DNA of 64,000 nt from Prevotella merdae (GTDB lineage Bacteria; Bacteroidota; Bacteroidia; Bacteroidales; Bacteroidaceae): contig NZ_LT985325.1 in the NCBI RefSeq assembly GCF_900290275.1, forward strand, positions 35,654-99,653. The letters are read 5' to 3'. The position numbers and the translations under genes are program-made. This document shows, piece after piece, positions 16,249 to 25,399 of the stretch (its first letter is position 1; every line of letters begins with the position of its first letter). The notes beneath the pieces are model-generated. The model searched no databases. It was not told the DNA's origin and worked only from the letters and a program-made list of their open reading frames with translations.

Positions 16249-16434
16249 TAATATATATACTTAGCCATTTAATATATATTACTTTGCCAAGTATATTGTA
16301 TTACTTTGCCAAGTATATTGTATTACTTTGCCAAGTATATTGTATTACTTTGACTTTTAATATATATTACTTTGCCATTTAGTATATACTACTTTGTGAT
16401 TTAGTATATACTATTTGGCAAAGTTGTATATACG
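16249..16434. repeat. 22-bp tandem repeat array between dnaA and fumarase
   Basis: About eight units repeat with an exact 22-bp period, at 16270, 16292, 16314, 16336, 16358, 16380 and 16402, plus degenerate units at each end. The core of a unit is TATATTACTTTGCCA. Three central copies are identical or nearly so; outer copies diverge. TTACTTTG inside each unit differs by one base from the promoter -7 box TAnnTTTG. The array fills the space between the dnaA terminator and the convergent fumarase stop codon. Exact units recur in inverted orientation at 51824-51940. Confidence 0.85.
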
Positions 16435-18084
16435 TTACTTGCAGTTAGGGCACCAAGGCTTGAGTTGCTGGAAGAAATCGTTGCCCTTGTCATCAACGAG
16501 GATGAATGCAGGGAAGTCTTCAACTGTGATCTTCCAGATAGCCTCCATACCCAGTTCAGGATATTCTACACACTCGATACTCTTGATAGAGCTCTTCGAC
16601 AGAACGGCAGCCACACCACCGATAGTGCCGAGATAGAAGCCGCCATGCTTCTTGCAAGCGTCTGTTACCACCTGCGAACGGTTGCCCTTGGCAATCATCA
16701 CAAGCGAAGCACCATGATCCTGGAACTCGTCTACGTACGGGTCCATACGGTTGGCAGTTGTCGGGCCCATTGATCCGCAAGGATAACCCTCTGGAGTCTT
16801 GGCAGGTCCAGCATAGAGTATAGGATGATTCTTGAAGTAGGCAGGCATTTCCTCGCCAGCGTCAAGACGAGCCTTAAGCTTGGCGTGAGCAATATCGCGA
16901 GCCACGATGATGGTACCCTTGAGGTTTACGCGTGTGCTTACAGGATACTTAGACAGCTCTGCACGTACAGCGTCGATGCCCTTGTCGAGGTCAATCTCGA
17001 TGCCCTTTGTGCCCTCGCCTGGACGACGAAGCTCCTCAGGAATAAGTTCAGAAGGATTAGAGTCCATCTTCTCCAAGAAGATACCGTCCTTAGTAATCTT
17101 AGCCTTGATATTGCGGTCGGCCGAGCAGCTAACACCCATACCTATTGGGCAGCTTGCTCCGTGGCGTGGCAAGCGTATTACGCGGATGTCGTGAGCAAGA
17201 TACTTGCCGCCAAACTGTGCTCCCAAGCCAATCTTATGAGCCTCCTTAAGCAACTTCTCCTCGAGATCGATGTCGCGGAAAGCACGTCCAGTCTCATCGC
17301 CAGTAGTAGGCAGAGCGTCGTAATACTTGATAGAAGCGATTTTAACGGTCAAGAGGTTCTTCTCGGCCGAAGTACCGCCGATAACGAAAGCGATGTGGTA
17401 AGGAGGACAAGCTGCTGTACCGAGGCTCTTCATCTTTTCAACGAGGAATGGCAACAGAGTGCCCTCGTTCTGGATAGTAGCCTTGGTCATTGGGTAGAAG
17501 TATGTCTTGTTGGCCGAGCCACCACCCTTGGCAACCATTACAAAGCGATATTCGTCGCCCTCGACAGCCTCAATGTCAATCTGTGCAGGTAGGTTGCAGC
17601 GTGTGTTAACCTCGTCGTACATGTTGAGAGGAGCGTTCTGCGAGTAGCGCAGATTGTCTTCGGTGAATGTGTTGTATACGCCACGCGACAAAGCCTCCTC
17701 GTCCTCGAAGTCGGTCCATACGCGCTGTCCCTTCTCGCCATGTATAATAGCTGTACCAGTGTCCTGGCAGAAAGGAAGGATACCCTTGCATGCAGTCTCG
17801 GCGTTGCGAAGGAACTGCAATGCCACATACTTGTCGTTCTCTGAAGCCTCAGGGTCAGAGAGGATTTTAGCCACCTGAAGGTTGTGTTCACGACGGAGCA
17901 TAAACTCAACGTCATGGAAAGCTTGCTGTGCAAGTAATGTAAGAGCTTCCTTAGAAACCTTAAGGATAGTCTTGCCTTCAAACTCACCGGTGCTTACGCC
18001 TTCTTTGCTAAGCAGACGATACTCAGTAGTGTCCTTGCCCAACTGGAACATAGGAGCATACTTGAAATCTGGTGTAGATGCCAT
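16435..18084 (-). CDS. Fumarate hydratase, class I
   Basis: This 549-residue iron-sulphur fumarase interconverts fumarate and malate in the oxygen-sensitive branch of the citrate pathway used by anaerobic Bacteroidetes for succinate and propionate formation. Cluster-ligand and active-site regions are visible: [10 protein letters not shown] with Cys106, [19 protein letters not shown], and [15 protein letters not shown] near the C-terminus. Both N-terminal alpha and C-terminal beta domains are in one chain, as in the single-polypeptide class I enzymes, with normal length. It has its own promoter at 18125-18155. The 3' end adjoins the 22-bp repeat array. Confidence 0.95.
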   Translation of the reverse strand: MASTPDFKYAPMFQLGKDTTEYRLLSKEGVSTGEFEGKTILKVSKEALTLLAQQAFHDVEFMLRREHNLQVAKILSDPEASENDKYVALQFLRNAETACKGILPFCQDTGTAIIHGEKGQRVWTDFEDEEALSRGVYNTFTEDNLRYSQNAPLNMYDEVNTRCNLPAQIDIEAVEGDEYRFVMVAKGGGSANKTYFYPMTKATIQNEGTLLPFLVEKMKSLGTAACPPYHIAFVIGGTSAEKNLLTVKIASIKYYDALPTTGDETGRAFRDIDLEEKLLKEAHKIGLGAQFGGKYLAHDIRVIRLPRHGASCPIGMGVSCSADRNIKAKITKDGIFLEKMDSNPSELIPEELRRPGEGTKGIEIDLDKGIDAVRAELSKYPVSTRVNLKGTIIVARDIAHAKLKARLDAGEEMPAYFKNHPILYAGPAKTPEGYPCGSMGPTTANRMDPYVDEFQDHGASLVMIAKGNRSQVVTDACKKHGGFYLGTIGGVAAVLSKSSIKSIECVEYPELGMEAIWKITVEDFPAFILVDDKGNDFFQQLKPWCPNCK

Positions 18085-18124
18085 AATGTTATTTGGTTTA
18101 GAAATGATTGATAATTCTGTGCCA

Positions 18125-18155
18125 CAAAGTTACTAAACATTGAAGACAATGCAAA
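18125..18155 (-). promoter_or_regulatory. Fumarase promoter
   Basis: On the minus strand TTTG (18152-18155) and TAACTTTG (18125-18132) are 19 bp apart, a full consensus match. The leader is about 35 nt. Confidence 0.7.
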
Positions 18156-18187
18156 ATAATTGTTGACTTTATTATTGTTGAATAAAG

Positions 18188-18443
18188 ATTTTGTTTTTAA
18201 GTGATAATCTGCCATCTTATCTGTCTTGGTGGCGTAATACGTTGATAATAAGTGTTTAATATGACTGTCAGATTGCTGGCAAAAGGTGCCATCTCAGCTG
18301 TCCCTTCTCGCCCCTAATATTGTATATAGGCTGACATATTGCCCTTTATTGAAAGCAATGTGTCAGCCTATAATACTGCTGATACTCAATGAGTTATACT
18401 GCGTTTGTCTTTAAAATGGCAGATTGTCACTTAAAAACAAAAT
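18188..18443. mobile_element. MITE-like 256-bp palindromic element
   Basis: The ends 18188-18215 and 18416-18443 are 28-bp inverted repeats with one mismatch (outer part ATTTTGTTTTTAAGTG). Inside lies a second inverted pair, 18325-18342 and 18355-18372 (TATAGGCTGACA core), which would form an 18-bp hairpin with a 12-nt loop. There is no open reading frame. It lies between the fumarase promoter and the antitoxin gene. No target duplication is evident. The structure fits a non-autonomous insertion element or a highly structured RNA. Confidence 0.6.
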
Positions 18444-18464
18444 GTTGTAGGAGATATAGGATTA

Positions 18465-18827
18465 TTAAAACTGCATCATTGCAGCAGGTGTAATATTAAG
18501 TGCTCGACATAGAAGACGGGCAATTTTGAGTGTTGGTTCTGCTCGTCCACTAATGTAGTCGTTAATACGTGAAGGACTTATACCTATTTCTGTTGCTAAT
18601 TGTTTTTGCGACATCTTCTTTTCTTCAAGCGAATCTTCAATTAGTTCTGCTACTGAAGGTTTGCCGATAGGGTAGTATTTCTTTTCGTATTCTTCAACTA
18701 TGTCTGACATTAAAGTTAGTTCAATAGCATATTTGTCGTTGGTAGGAGTTTCGTCAGTAACCAACGGCAGGAGTTCTTCTATTCGGTTTAGTGCGAACTC
18801 GTATTGTTCTTTTGTTATATTATCCAT
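18465..18827 (-). CDS. HigA-type antitoxin, XRE helix-turn-helix
   Basis: This 120-residue protein has an N-terminal helical part (1-60) that likely contacts the toxin and a C-terminal Cro/C1-type helix-turn-helix (about 65-118): KKMSQKQLATEIGISPSRIN followed by DYISGRAEPTLKIARLLCRAL. It lies 11 bp downstream of the toxin gene. As in other HigBA systems the antitoxin would neutralise the toxin and repress the shared promoter at 19159-19190. The toxin-first order is typical of higBA. Confidence 0.82.
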   Translation of the reverse strand: MDNITKEQYEFALNRIEELLPLVTDETPTNDKYAIELTLMSDIVEEYEKKYYPIGKPSVAELIEDSLEEKKMSQKQLATEIGISPSRINDYISGRAEPTLKIARLLCRALNITPAAMMQF

Positions 18828-18838
18828 ACTCTATTGTT

Positions 18839-19138
18839 TTATATATTTGAACAGTCAATCTTGTCGTATTCTTTATGAGTGCCAACAAAGCGAATAAATA
18901 TACGGTTAATTGTAAATTTGATGACGACTATTAGTCGGTAGTTATTGCCTTTGATGTTGAATACATAGTGTTGGTTGCCAACATAATCAGCATTAGGAAA
19001 ATCTACCCTTATGTCTGAAAAGTTTTTCCATTCGGCTTCCTCTGCTATTTGATACCATCTTTCTAAAGCTATTTTGGAGTCTTCTCTCCCTTTTGACTCA
19101 TAGATGTCTCGGAGTTTTCGGTGAGATATAATTCGCAT
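18839..19138 (-). CDS. HigB-type mRNA interferase toxin
   Basis: This 99-residue RelE/HigB-superfamily protein has the family layout: N-terminal helices (MRIISHRKLRDIYE; ALERWYQIAEEAEWKNFSD) and then a beta-sheet core (HYVFNIKGNNYRLIVVI, RIFIRFVGTHKEYDKID). The GTHKEYDKID end with basic residues is the usual catalytic and signature region. Such toxins cleave mRNA at the ribosome. It is paired with the helix-turn-helix antitoxin immediately downstream. Length and start (19138) are normal. Confidence 0.85.
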   Translation of the reverse strand: MRIISHRKLRDIYESKGREDSKIALERWYQIAEEAEWKNFSDIRVDFPNADYVGNQHYVFNIKGNNYRLIVVIKFTINRIFIRFVGTHKEYDKIDCSNI

Positions 19139-19158
19139 AGTATGTATGTTCTATGTTG

Positions 19159-19190
19159 CAAATATATAGTAAAAACTTGAATTGTACAAG
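19159..19190 (-). promoter_or_regulatory. Promoter of the higBA-like pair
   Basis: The minus strand reads TATATTTG at 19159-19166, with a TTG-core -33 element (CTTG, 19187-19190) 20 bp upstream. It is probably the site of autorepression by the antitoxin. Confidence 0.55.
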
Positions 19191-19234
19191 TATTCCTTGT
19201 GAAAATATTGTATTTCAGTATTGTGTATAATAAA

Positions 19235-19275
19235 ATCGTCCCCCTCACTCTACCTTATAAAGTGAAGGGGACGAT
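19235..19275 (-). terminator. Terminator of the hflX-DUF4954-M16 operon
   Basis: A 15-bp stem pairs 19235-19249 with 19261-19275 (ATCGTCCCC arms, one mismatch) and lies 34 bp after the M16 stop codon. Confidence 0.7.
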
Positions 19276-19309
19276 GAAAGGCATAATTATTATATGCACT
19301 ACTTGCTTG

Positions 19310-22213
19310 TTAGTATCCAAATATTTCGTCTGTAGATACACGTTTGATAGGTGCAATCTTTTCGAGCGACTTGATGTCGAGGTTCTTCTCGTCGCCAAGG
19401 ATAAGGTAGCGCCAAGGCTTCTTTGCCATGTTGTCGTGCTCAAACTTAACTATATCCTCAAGTGTGAGCGAAGGCAGAGTTGCATATACCTTACGGCGAA
19501 TATCATAGTCGATGCCACGCTGCTTGGCAGAGAGGTACGAGTAGATAATGCCTGTCTTGGTGATGCGCTGAGATGCTATGCGCTTCATAGTGGCTTGCTT
19601 GGCAAGCTCGAATGCGGCTGGTGTCTGCGGCAGAGTGTCAAGAATATTGTTGAACACGTGTATGCAGTCCATCATCTTGTCGTTCTGCGAGATGATATAA
19701 GTATATGCATAGTTTGAGTCATTCTTGCGTACTGGTGTAGAGAAGTCGGCATATGCGCTATAGGCTAAGCCGCGACTCTCGCGAAGCTCTTGGAATACCA
19801 CACCATTCATACCGCCACCAAAGTACTCGTTGAATACCTGAACCTTAGCCTCATCCTCAGGATTCCACATCTGGTTCTCGTTGTGATACTGAATCATATA
19901 TATGTTCTTGGCATCATACGGCGCAATCCATATCTCGTTCTTTGGCGTTTGTTCTTTGGTGTAAGGCTTGCCAGCAGGCACATCCTTAAGTTTCTTGGCA
20001 ATGGCGTGGTTCTTGTCGATGGTTGCTATGAGCTGCTTCTCGGCAAGCGGACCATAATACAACACGCTATGCTTGTAGTTCTTAAGGTCGGCCACCATAT
20101 CAATAAGCTTCTGTGGGTTTACAGATACAAGCTCGGCGCTGTCGGGCATGTTGCGCACAGGATTATAGGCTCCGTACTGGCCATATGCTTGCAGAGCACG
20201 GAAGTTAGACTTCTGGCTAAGCTTGTTGTCGCGGCGCGACTTAAGCTCCTGCTCAACATACTTCTTGAAGGCATCGTTGTCAACCTTGGCGTTGTTGATA
20301 ACCTGCTCCATAAGTTTCATAGCCTCGGTCATGTTCTCGCCCAAGCCATTAAGGTTGATGCGCAAGGTGTTGGTGCCAACAAATATACCGTAGTTGCATG
20401 CCAAACCGTAGAAACGCTCCTGAACCTCCTGAGCCGAAAGCTTGTCGGTACCAAGATAGTCGAAGTAGTTCTTAGCAAACGGTAGCCACTTGTTCGACTC
20501 TTCGCCAAACTCGAAGTAGTAGTTAAGGTCGAACAGCTGGTTCTGCTTGTTCTGTATATAGTATACAGGCAGTCCGCGTTTGGTCTTAAGCTGGGCAAAA
20601 TCATTGTTGAAGTCGAGGAAGCGGGGCTGTATAGGCTCCACTTTCGATTCCTTTACCTCCTTGACAAATGCGCTTTGCATATCGCGGTTGGTAGGAATAG
20701 CTGTAATGGCAGGCTTGTCAATCTTCTTCTGCGACGCATCCTCGCCCTGCTTCTTGTACACAATTGCGTATCCATCAGTAAAGTGACGACGTGCAAAATC
20801 AACAATCTGCTGCTTGGTAATACCGGCAAGACGGTCGTATTTCTGTACCTCCACCTGCCAGTCGCGTCCATTAATAAATGCGTTGACAAATGCATCGGCA
20901 CGACTTTCATTATCATCAAGCGCGTGCAGATGGTCGAGCTTCATATTGTTGATGATAGCAGGCAGAAGCTTGTCGCTAAACTCACCATTCTTCAGCTTCT
21001 CTATCTCGGCAAGTATAAGGTTCTTTACATCGTCGAGCGACTGACCCTCATTAGGCATTCCAATGACAATAAACTGCGAGTAGTCGCGCATGTCGTAGTT
21101 GAATGCCTGCGCACCCTGACAACGCATAGGTTGGTTGATGTTGATATCGAACAAACCAGCCTTGCCGTTGCTTAGGATTTGAGATATAACAGAAAGTGTA
21201 TCGTTCTGCAACTCAGCAGCACCACTCATCTTCCAAGCCATCATAATGTTCTCGGCTTCTTTGCCTATAACTGTTGCGCTTACAGGAGATGTAAGGTCCT
21301 TCTGAACTGGGAACTGTGGATAAACAACATTATCACTCTTCTTCCACGATCCAAAATAGCGGTCTATGGTGGCTATAACCTTATCGGGATCAAAATCACC
21401 AGCCATACATATAGCCACATTGTTGGGCACATAGTAGTGCTTAAAGTAGTTCTTGATGTTGGTGATAGAAGGGTTCTTAAGATGGTCCTGAGTACCGATA
21501 GTTGTCTGTGTGCCATACGGGTGAGTAGGGAAGAGCATCTTGCCAATTGCGGCAAACTCCTTGCGGGTGTCGTTAGTAAGCGAGATGTTGAATTCCTCGT
21601 ACACAGCCTCGAGCTCGGTATGGAATCCACGTATAACCATATTCTGGAAGCGGTCGCCCTGAATGCGTGCCCAATTGTCAACCTCGTTCGAAGGAATGTT
21701 CTCAACATAACATGTAACGTCATTGCTGGTGTAGGCGTTGGTACCATTGGCTCCGATAGACGACATAAGCTTATCGTACTCGTTAGGAATAAAATAGCGT
21801 GCTGCTATCTGCGATACCGAGTCGATTTCGTGATATAGCTGTCGGCGTACGGCAGGGTCGGTTACTGTGCGGTAGTGCTCGTATCGGCGCTCGATGTCGT
21901 CCAGGTAAGGCTTCTCCTTATCATAGTCGGAAGTGCCGAAGGTATGAGTGCCCTTGAACATAAGATGCTCAAGATAGTGGGCAAGACCTGTTGTTTCGGC
22001 AGGGTCGTTGCGCGATCCTGTGCGTACAGCTATATAGGTCTGGATACGTGGCTTCTCCTTGTTGACCGATAGATAAACCTTCAGTCCGTTGGGCAGAGTA
22101 TAGATACGTGTCTGGCTTGGGTCGCCCTTAACAGTCTCGTAGCTATAAGCCGAGGCTTGCAAGCCAAATCCTAATGTAAGGAAGGCTGAAATGATTAACG
22201 GTTTGAACTTCAT
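19310..22213 (-). CDS. M16 family zinc metallopeptidase (insulinase/pitrilysin-like)
   Basis: This 967-residue secreted protease has a signal peptide (1-22, ending LQASA) and two M16 halves. The N-terminal half has the inverse zinc motif HYLEH (His79, Glu82, His83); the next ligand is probably a Glu in the ELEAVYEEF stretch near residue 205. The C-terminal half (about 520-960) has the partner-domain motifs GMNGVVFQELRESRGLAYS typical of the inactive half, which helps enclose the substrate. The expected location is periplasmic, degrading peptides. It is the last gene of the hflX - DUF4954 - M16 run, 54 bp after DUF4954, with a terminator at 19235-19275. Confidence 0.92.
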   Translation of the reverse strand: MKFKPLIISAFLTLGFGLQASAYSYETVKGDPSQTRIYTLPNGLKVYLSVNKEKPRIQTYIAVRTGSRNDPAETTGLAHYLEHLMFKGTHTFGTSDYDKEKPYLDDIERRYEHYRTVTDPAVRRQLYHEIDSVSQIAARYFIPNEYDKLMSSIGANGTNAYTSNDVTCYVENIPSNEVDNWARIQGDRFQNMVIRGFHTELEAVYEEFNISLTNDTRKEFAAIGKMLFPTHPYGTQTTIGTQDHLKNPSITNIKNYFKHYYVPNNVAICMAGDFDPDKVIATIDRYFGSWKKSDNVVYPQFPVQKDLTSPVSATVIGKEAENIMMAWKMSGAAELQNDTLSVISQILSNGKAGLFDININQPMRCQGAQAFNYDMRDYSQFIVIGMPNEGQSLDDVKNLILAEIEKLKNGEFSDKLLPAIINNMKLDHLHALDDNESRADAFVNAFINGRDWQVEVQKYDRLAGITKQQIVDFARRHFTDGYAIVYKKQGEDASQKKIDKPAITAIPTNRDMQSAFVKEVKESKVEPIQPRFLDFNNDFAQLKTKRGLPVYYIQNKQNQLFDLNYYFEFGEESNKWLPFAKNYFDYLGTDKLSAQEVQERFYGLACNYGIFVGTNTLRINLNGLGENMTEAMKLMEQVINNAKVDNDAFKKYVEQELKSRRDNKLSQKSNFRALQAYGQYGAYNPVRNMPDSAELVSVNPQKLIDMVADLKNYKHSVLYYGPLAEKQLIATIDKNHAIAKKLKDVPAGKPYTKEQTPKNEIWIAPYDAKNIYMIQYHNENQMWNPEDEAKVQVFNEYFGGGMNGVVFQELRESRGLAYSAYADFSTPVRKNDSNYAYTYIISQNDKMMDCIHVFNNILDTLPQTPAAFELAKQATMKRIASQRITKTGIIYSYLSAKQRGIDYDIRRKVYATLPSLTLEDIVKFEHDNMAKKPWRYLILGDEKNLDIKSLEKIAPIKRVSTDEIFGY

Positions 22214-22267
22214 TATTCTGTTGTTTTTGATTATATTCTTAGAGAGGGTTCACTTGCATATGACGTG

Positions 22268-24121
22268 CTACATATATAGCTTCTGGTTCTCAAAGTCAAC
22301 CTCCTTGTCGAGTTGTTCGATAAAGCTTGTGAACACCTCCTCGTCCACATCGCCCAGTCGATACTCTTTGGTGGCATCCTTCTTAATTTCGGCTATCCAT
22401 GCACGGCGAGCCGTGATGTAGTCTTGCTTTACACGTTCCACATTCTCCTCGGTAAGAGTATCGAATCCATAATAGTCGAGAATCATGCGATAGGACCAAG
22501 CCCAACGATACTCCGAATAGTTGTTGTGTATTTCCTCAAAGCGCTCAGTAAGCTGCTGTGTAGTCTCTATTTCGCCAGAAAGGATGTCGTCTATAAGACG
22601 CTGTTCTTCAGATTCGGGCATAAGCAGACCCGAGAGGTCGGTCCATCCACCTGTGCCAATCTCAGTAGTAGGTTCAACAGGAGCGTGGCGCTTTAGCACA
22701 GCTCCCATATATATGCGTAGGGCAATGTCGTAGTATTTTATGCCCTTGCGTAGCGAAGAGTTTTTGATAACATACTCGTGATAGTTGTATGTAGAAACAT
22801 CCTCGCCCGAAGCCTCGCGCAAGTCTTCAAGAATTTTCTTTCCTCTCAAAATCTCTCCGACGGTAAAAGGCGACAGCCAGTCGAAGTTGACAATACTCTT
22901 CTTAGCTCCAGCTGGTCGCATGTCGCGCTTAGGCCACTTGCGAATGTCGCGGTATAGACCTACGGTTGTTAGGTTGCGTCCAGGCACCAGATACATGGTG
23001 TCGTTGTAGGCTATGAGATAAGAGAAAGGCAGCGAGCGTGTGTCTGGATGATACATCAGCTTGCCAAAGCACACCGAGAAGGCGCCTATGTTGGCAGGCA
23101 TAAGTATGTAGGCTCCACTTGCAGTCTTCGATCCACGCTCAAGTGTGCCGTAGTGCATAGGTCCCATCTTATAGGCATGGTTGGAGAAGTTGGTGGCAGA
23201 ACCAGCATTATAAAATGAGAACTCGCCACCTATAAGCAGCGAACTCTTATGGTGTGAAGCCGTGAACGGGCCACAGAATGCTGCGCAAGCCTCGCCGTTA
23301 GACATATACGAGTTGGCAAAGAACACGCTGTTTGATGCCGTAAATCCGTTGCTAATCTTGCATGTCTCGCCCACGAAGCAATCCTGCATCTTAACGCTGT
23401 TGATGATGGATGTGCCGTCGCTTATGATAGAGTTCTCGCATATAACGCCTGTGCCTATGTACACATTGGCATTAGGGTTGCTCATGATGGTACAGTCGCT
23501 AAGGCGTGCAGCTCCCGAAATCTCGCAGTCGTCGTATATTATGGTATTTGTAATCTCCTTGGTATTGACAATTTTCACGTTGTTGCCAACGGTTGCAGTC
23601 TCAGGCGATGTGCGCTGAATCTCCTCGCGTATAAGGCGTCGGATGGCATCCTTAAGCGGTCGGTTCTGGAAGTGCTTGACCATGAACGATGCAGTTTGGC
23701 TTGTCATTCCATGATACACAATAAGGTTGCCGTCGCCCACCTCGTTAAGTACAGATATAAGGTTGCCCTCGCCGTATGTTGCTCCTTCGGTAGTCTCCAT
23801 AGTGCATACGTTAGTTATGATGCAGTCGGAGCCAATGGCATAGTTGTTTATAAAGCCCGAGATGTTCTCGATAAGGCAGTTGTCGCCAATGCTTACATTA
23901 CGTAGGGTGGCATTAACAATGCCCGAGTGCTTGCAGAAGCCCTTGCTCACCTCCACAGTTTTTTCCACAGCACCAAGTTTAATGTCGCCATAGAACATTA
24001 CACGATGGAAATAATTGGGTTTAAATCCGTCACTCACCTTAATTCGCTGCCAATCTTCAGCCCAGCAGTTGTTGTTTTGCAGGACCGAGATTTCGTTGTC
24101 AGTCAAGTTCCTGTATACCAT
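22268..24121 (-). CDS. DUF4954 protein, left-handed beta-helix
   Basis: The 617-residue protein is counted from the start at 24121 (VYRNLTDNEISVL); a longer in-frame start at 24154 would overlap hflX and is less likely. Residues about 70-300 show the imperfect hexapeptide repeat pattern of a left-handed beta-helix (NATLRNVSIGDNCLIENIS, VYIGTGVICENSIISDGT), as in acyl- and nucleotidyl-transferases. The rest is helical. DUF4954 is conserved in Bacteroidetes and resembles UDP-sugar or acyltransferase-type hexapeptide proteins, but the reaction is not established. The 22-bp spacing to hflX upstream indicates co-transcription. Confidence 0.82.
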   Translation of the reverse strand: MVYRNLTDNEISVLQNNNCWAEDWQRIKVSDGFKPNYFHRVMFYGDIKLGAVEKTVEVSKGFCKHSGIVNATLRNVSIGDNCLIENISGFINNYAIGSDCIITNVCTMETTEGATYGEGNLISVLNEVGDGNLIVYHGMTSQTASFMVKHFQNRPLKDAIRRLIREEIQRTSPETATVGNNVKIVNTKEITNTIIYDDCEISGAARLSDCTIMSNPNANVYIGTGVICENSIISDGTSIINSVKMQDCFVGETCKISNGFTASNSVFFANSYMSNGEACAAFCGPFTASHHKSSLLIGGEFSFYNAGSATNFSNHAYKMGPMHYGTLERGSKTASGAYILMPANIGAFSVCFGKLMYHPDTRSLPFSYLIAYNDTMYLVPGRNLTTVGLYRDIRKWPKRDMRPAGAKKSIVNFDWLSPFTVGEILRGKKILEDLREASGEDVSTYNYHEYVIKNSSLRKGIKYYDIALRIYMGAVLKRHAPVEPTTEIGTGGWTDLSGLLMPESEEQRLIDDILSGEIETTQQLTERFEEIHNNYSEYRWAWSYRMILDYYGFDTLTEENVERVKQDYITARRAWIAEIKKDATKEYRLGDVDEEVFTSFIEQLDKEVDFENQKLYM

Positions 24122-24143
24122 AATAATGTGTTTTATATATTTT

Positions 24144-25394
24144 TTACTCGTCAATTACGTCGTAGAGGAAATCGTTGTAGGGGTATTTCTGTACGTGCAG
24201 CTCGCGCACCTTTTTGTAAATAGTGTCGCGGAATTCGTCGATATTTTGCTTTTCCTTAGCCGATATGAATAGGCAGTCCTCGTTAAGACGTGCCATCCAA
24301 GTGCGCTTAAGCTCCTCGAGCGTTATGTTCTCCTTGGTCATAGGTGTAAGATCGTCTTCCTCTTTCTCTGTCCAAGTGTAGTTGTCAATCTTGTTGAACA
24401 CAATCATGGAAGGCTTGTCGGCGCATCCAAGGTCCTTCAAGGTGTTTTCCACTACATTTATTTGTTCCTCAAAGTCGGGATGAGAAATATCTACAACATG
24501 CAGCAAGAGGTCTGCCTCGCGCACCTCGTCGAGGGTAGACTTGAAGGAGTCAACCAAATCGGTAGGCAATTTGCGTATAAATCCTACTGTGTCGGCAAGG
24601 AGGAAGGGCAGGTTCTCTACCACAACCTTGCGCACGGTAGTGTCAAGTGTGGCAAAGAGCTTGTTCTCTGCAAATACTTCGCTCTTTGATAATAGGTTCA
24701 TGATGGTTGACTTGCCCACGTTGGTATATCCTACAAGTGCCACGCGAATAAGGCGACCACGGTTTTTGCGTTGTGTGGTTTTCTGCTTGTCTATCTCAAC
24801 AAGGCGTTGCTTTAGTAATGTAATGCGGTTGAGGATAATACGGCGGTCCATCTCTAACTGAGTCTCACCTGGTCCACGCAAGCCCACACTACCTTTTCCA
24901 CCACCGCTACCAGATCCACCACCTTGTCTCTCAAGGTGAGTCCATAGACGTTGCAGACGCGGAAGCATATATCTATATTGTGCCAGCTCAACCTGAGTCT
25001 TGGCGGCTGCGGTTTGTGCTCGCATAGCAAATATGTCGAGAATAAGCGATGTACGGTCGAGAATCTTGACGCCAAGTTCTTTTTCTATATTGCGTATCTG
25101 TTTTGCCGAAAGCTCGTCGTCGAATATAACCATACCAACTGGGCGTTCGGCCTCTTCCTCGTCCTCGATATACTGTTTTATTTCCTCGAGTTTACCCGAA
25201 CCCACGTATGTAACCTGGCTTGGTCCGCCCACACGCTGTGTGAATCGTTTAACGGTTACGGCACCAGCTGTATCGGCAAGAAACTCTAGTTCGTCCAGAT
25301 ATTCCTTGGTCTTGGCTTCGTCCTGATCTTTGGTTATAAGGCCAACGAGAACAGCTGTTTCGGCCTTTACTTCTGATATTACAAATTCTTTCAT
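24144..25394 (-). CDS. hflX: GTPase HflX
   Basis: This 416-residue ribosome-associated GTPase has an N-terminal HflX domain (1-130), a glycine-rich linker (RQGGGSGSGGGKGSVGLRG, 156-174) with the family signature GPGETQLEMDRR, and a G domain with G1 GYTNVGKST (222-230), DTVGF and FNKID. HflX splits stalled ribosomes under stress. The start codon at 25394 is directly followed upstream by the 5-bp target duplication of the IS1380-family element, so the native leader and promoter (27027-27057) are now about 1.6 kb away. The coding sequence is intact, so expression must come from the IS or from read-through. Confidence 0.95.
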   Translation of the reverse strand: MKEFVISEVKAETAVLVGLITKDQDEAKTKEYLDELEFLADTAGAVTVKRFTQRVGGPSQVTYVGSGKLEEIKQYIEDEEEAERPVGMVIFDDELSAKQIRNIEKELGVKILDRTSLILDIFAMRAQTAAAKTQVELAQYRYMLPRLQRLWTHLERQGGGSGSGGGKGSVGLRGPGETQLEMDRRIILNRITLLKQRLVEIDKQKTTQRKNRGRLIRVALVGYTNVGKSTIMNLLSKSEVFAENKLFATLDTTVRKVVVENLPFLLADTVGFIRKLPTDLVDSFKSTLDEVREADLLLHVVDISHPDFEEQINVVENTLKDLGCADKPSMIVFNKIDNYTWTEKEEDDLTPMTKENITLEELKRTWMARLNEDCLFISAKEKQNIDEFRDTIYKKVRELHVQKYPYNDFLYDVIDE

Positions 25395-25399
25395 TAATC

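Noticed and set aside
16249-16434. Possible CRISPR array
   Set aside because: Units are contiguous 22-bp tandem copies with no unique spacers and no cas genes nearby.
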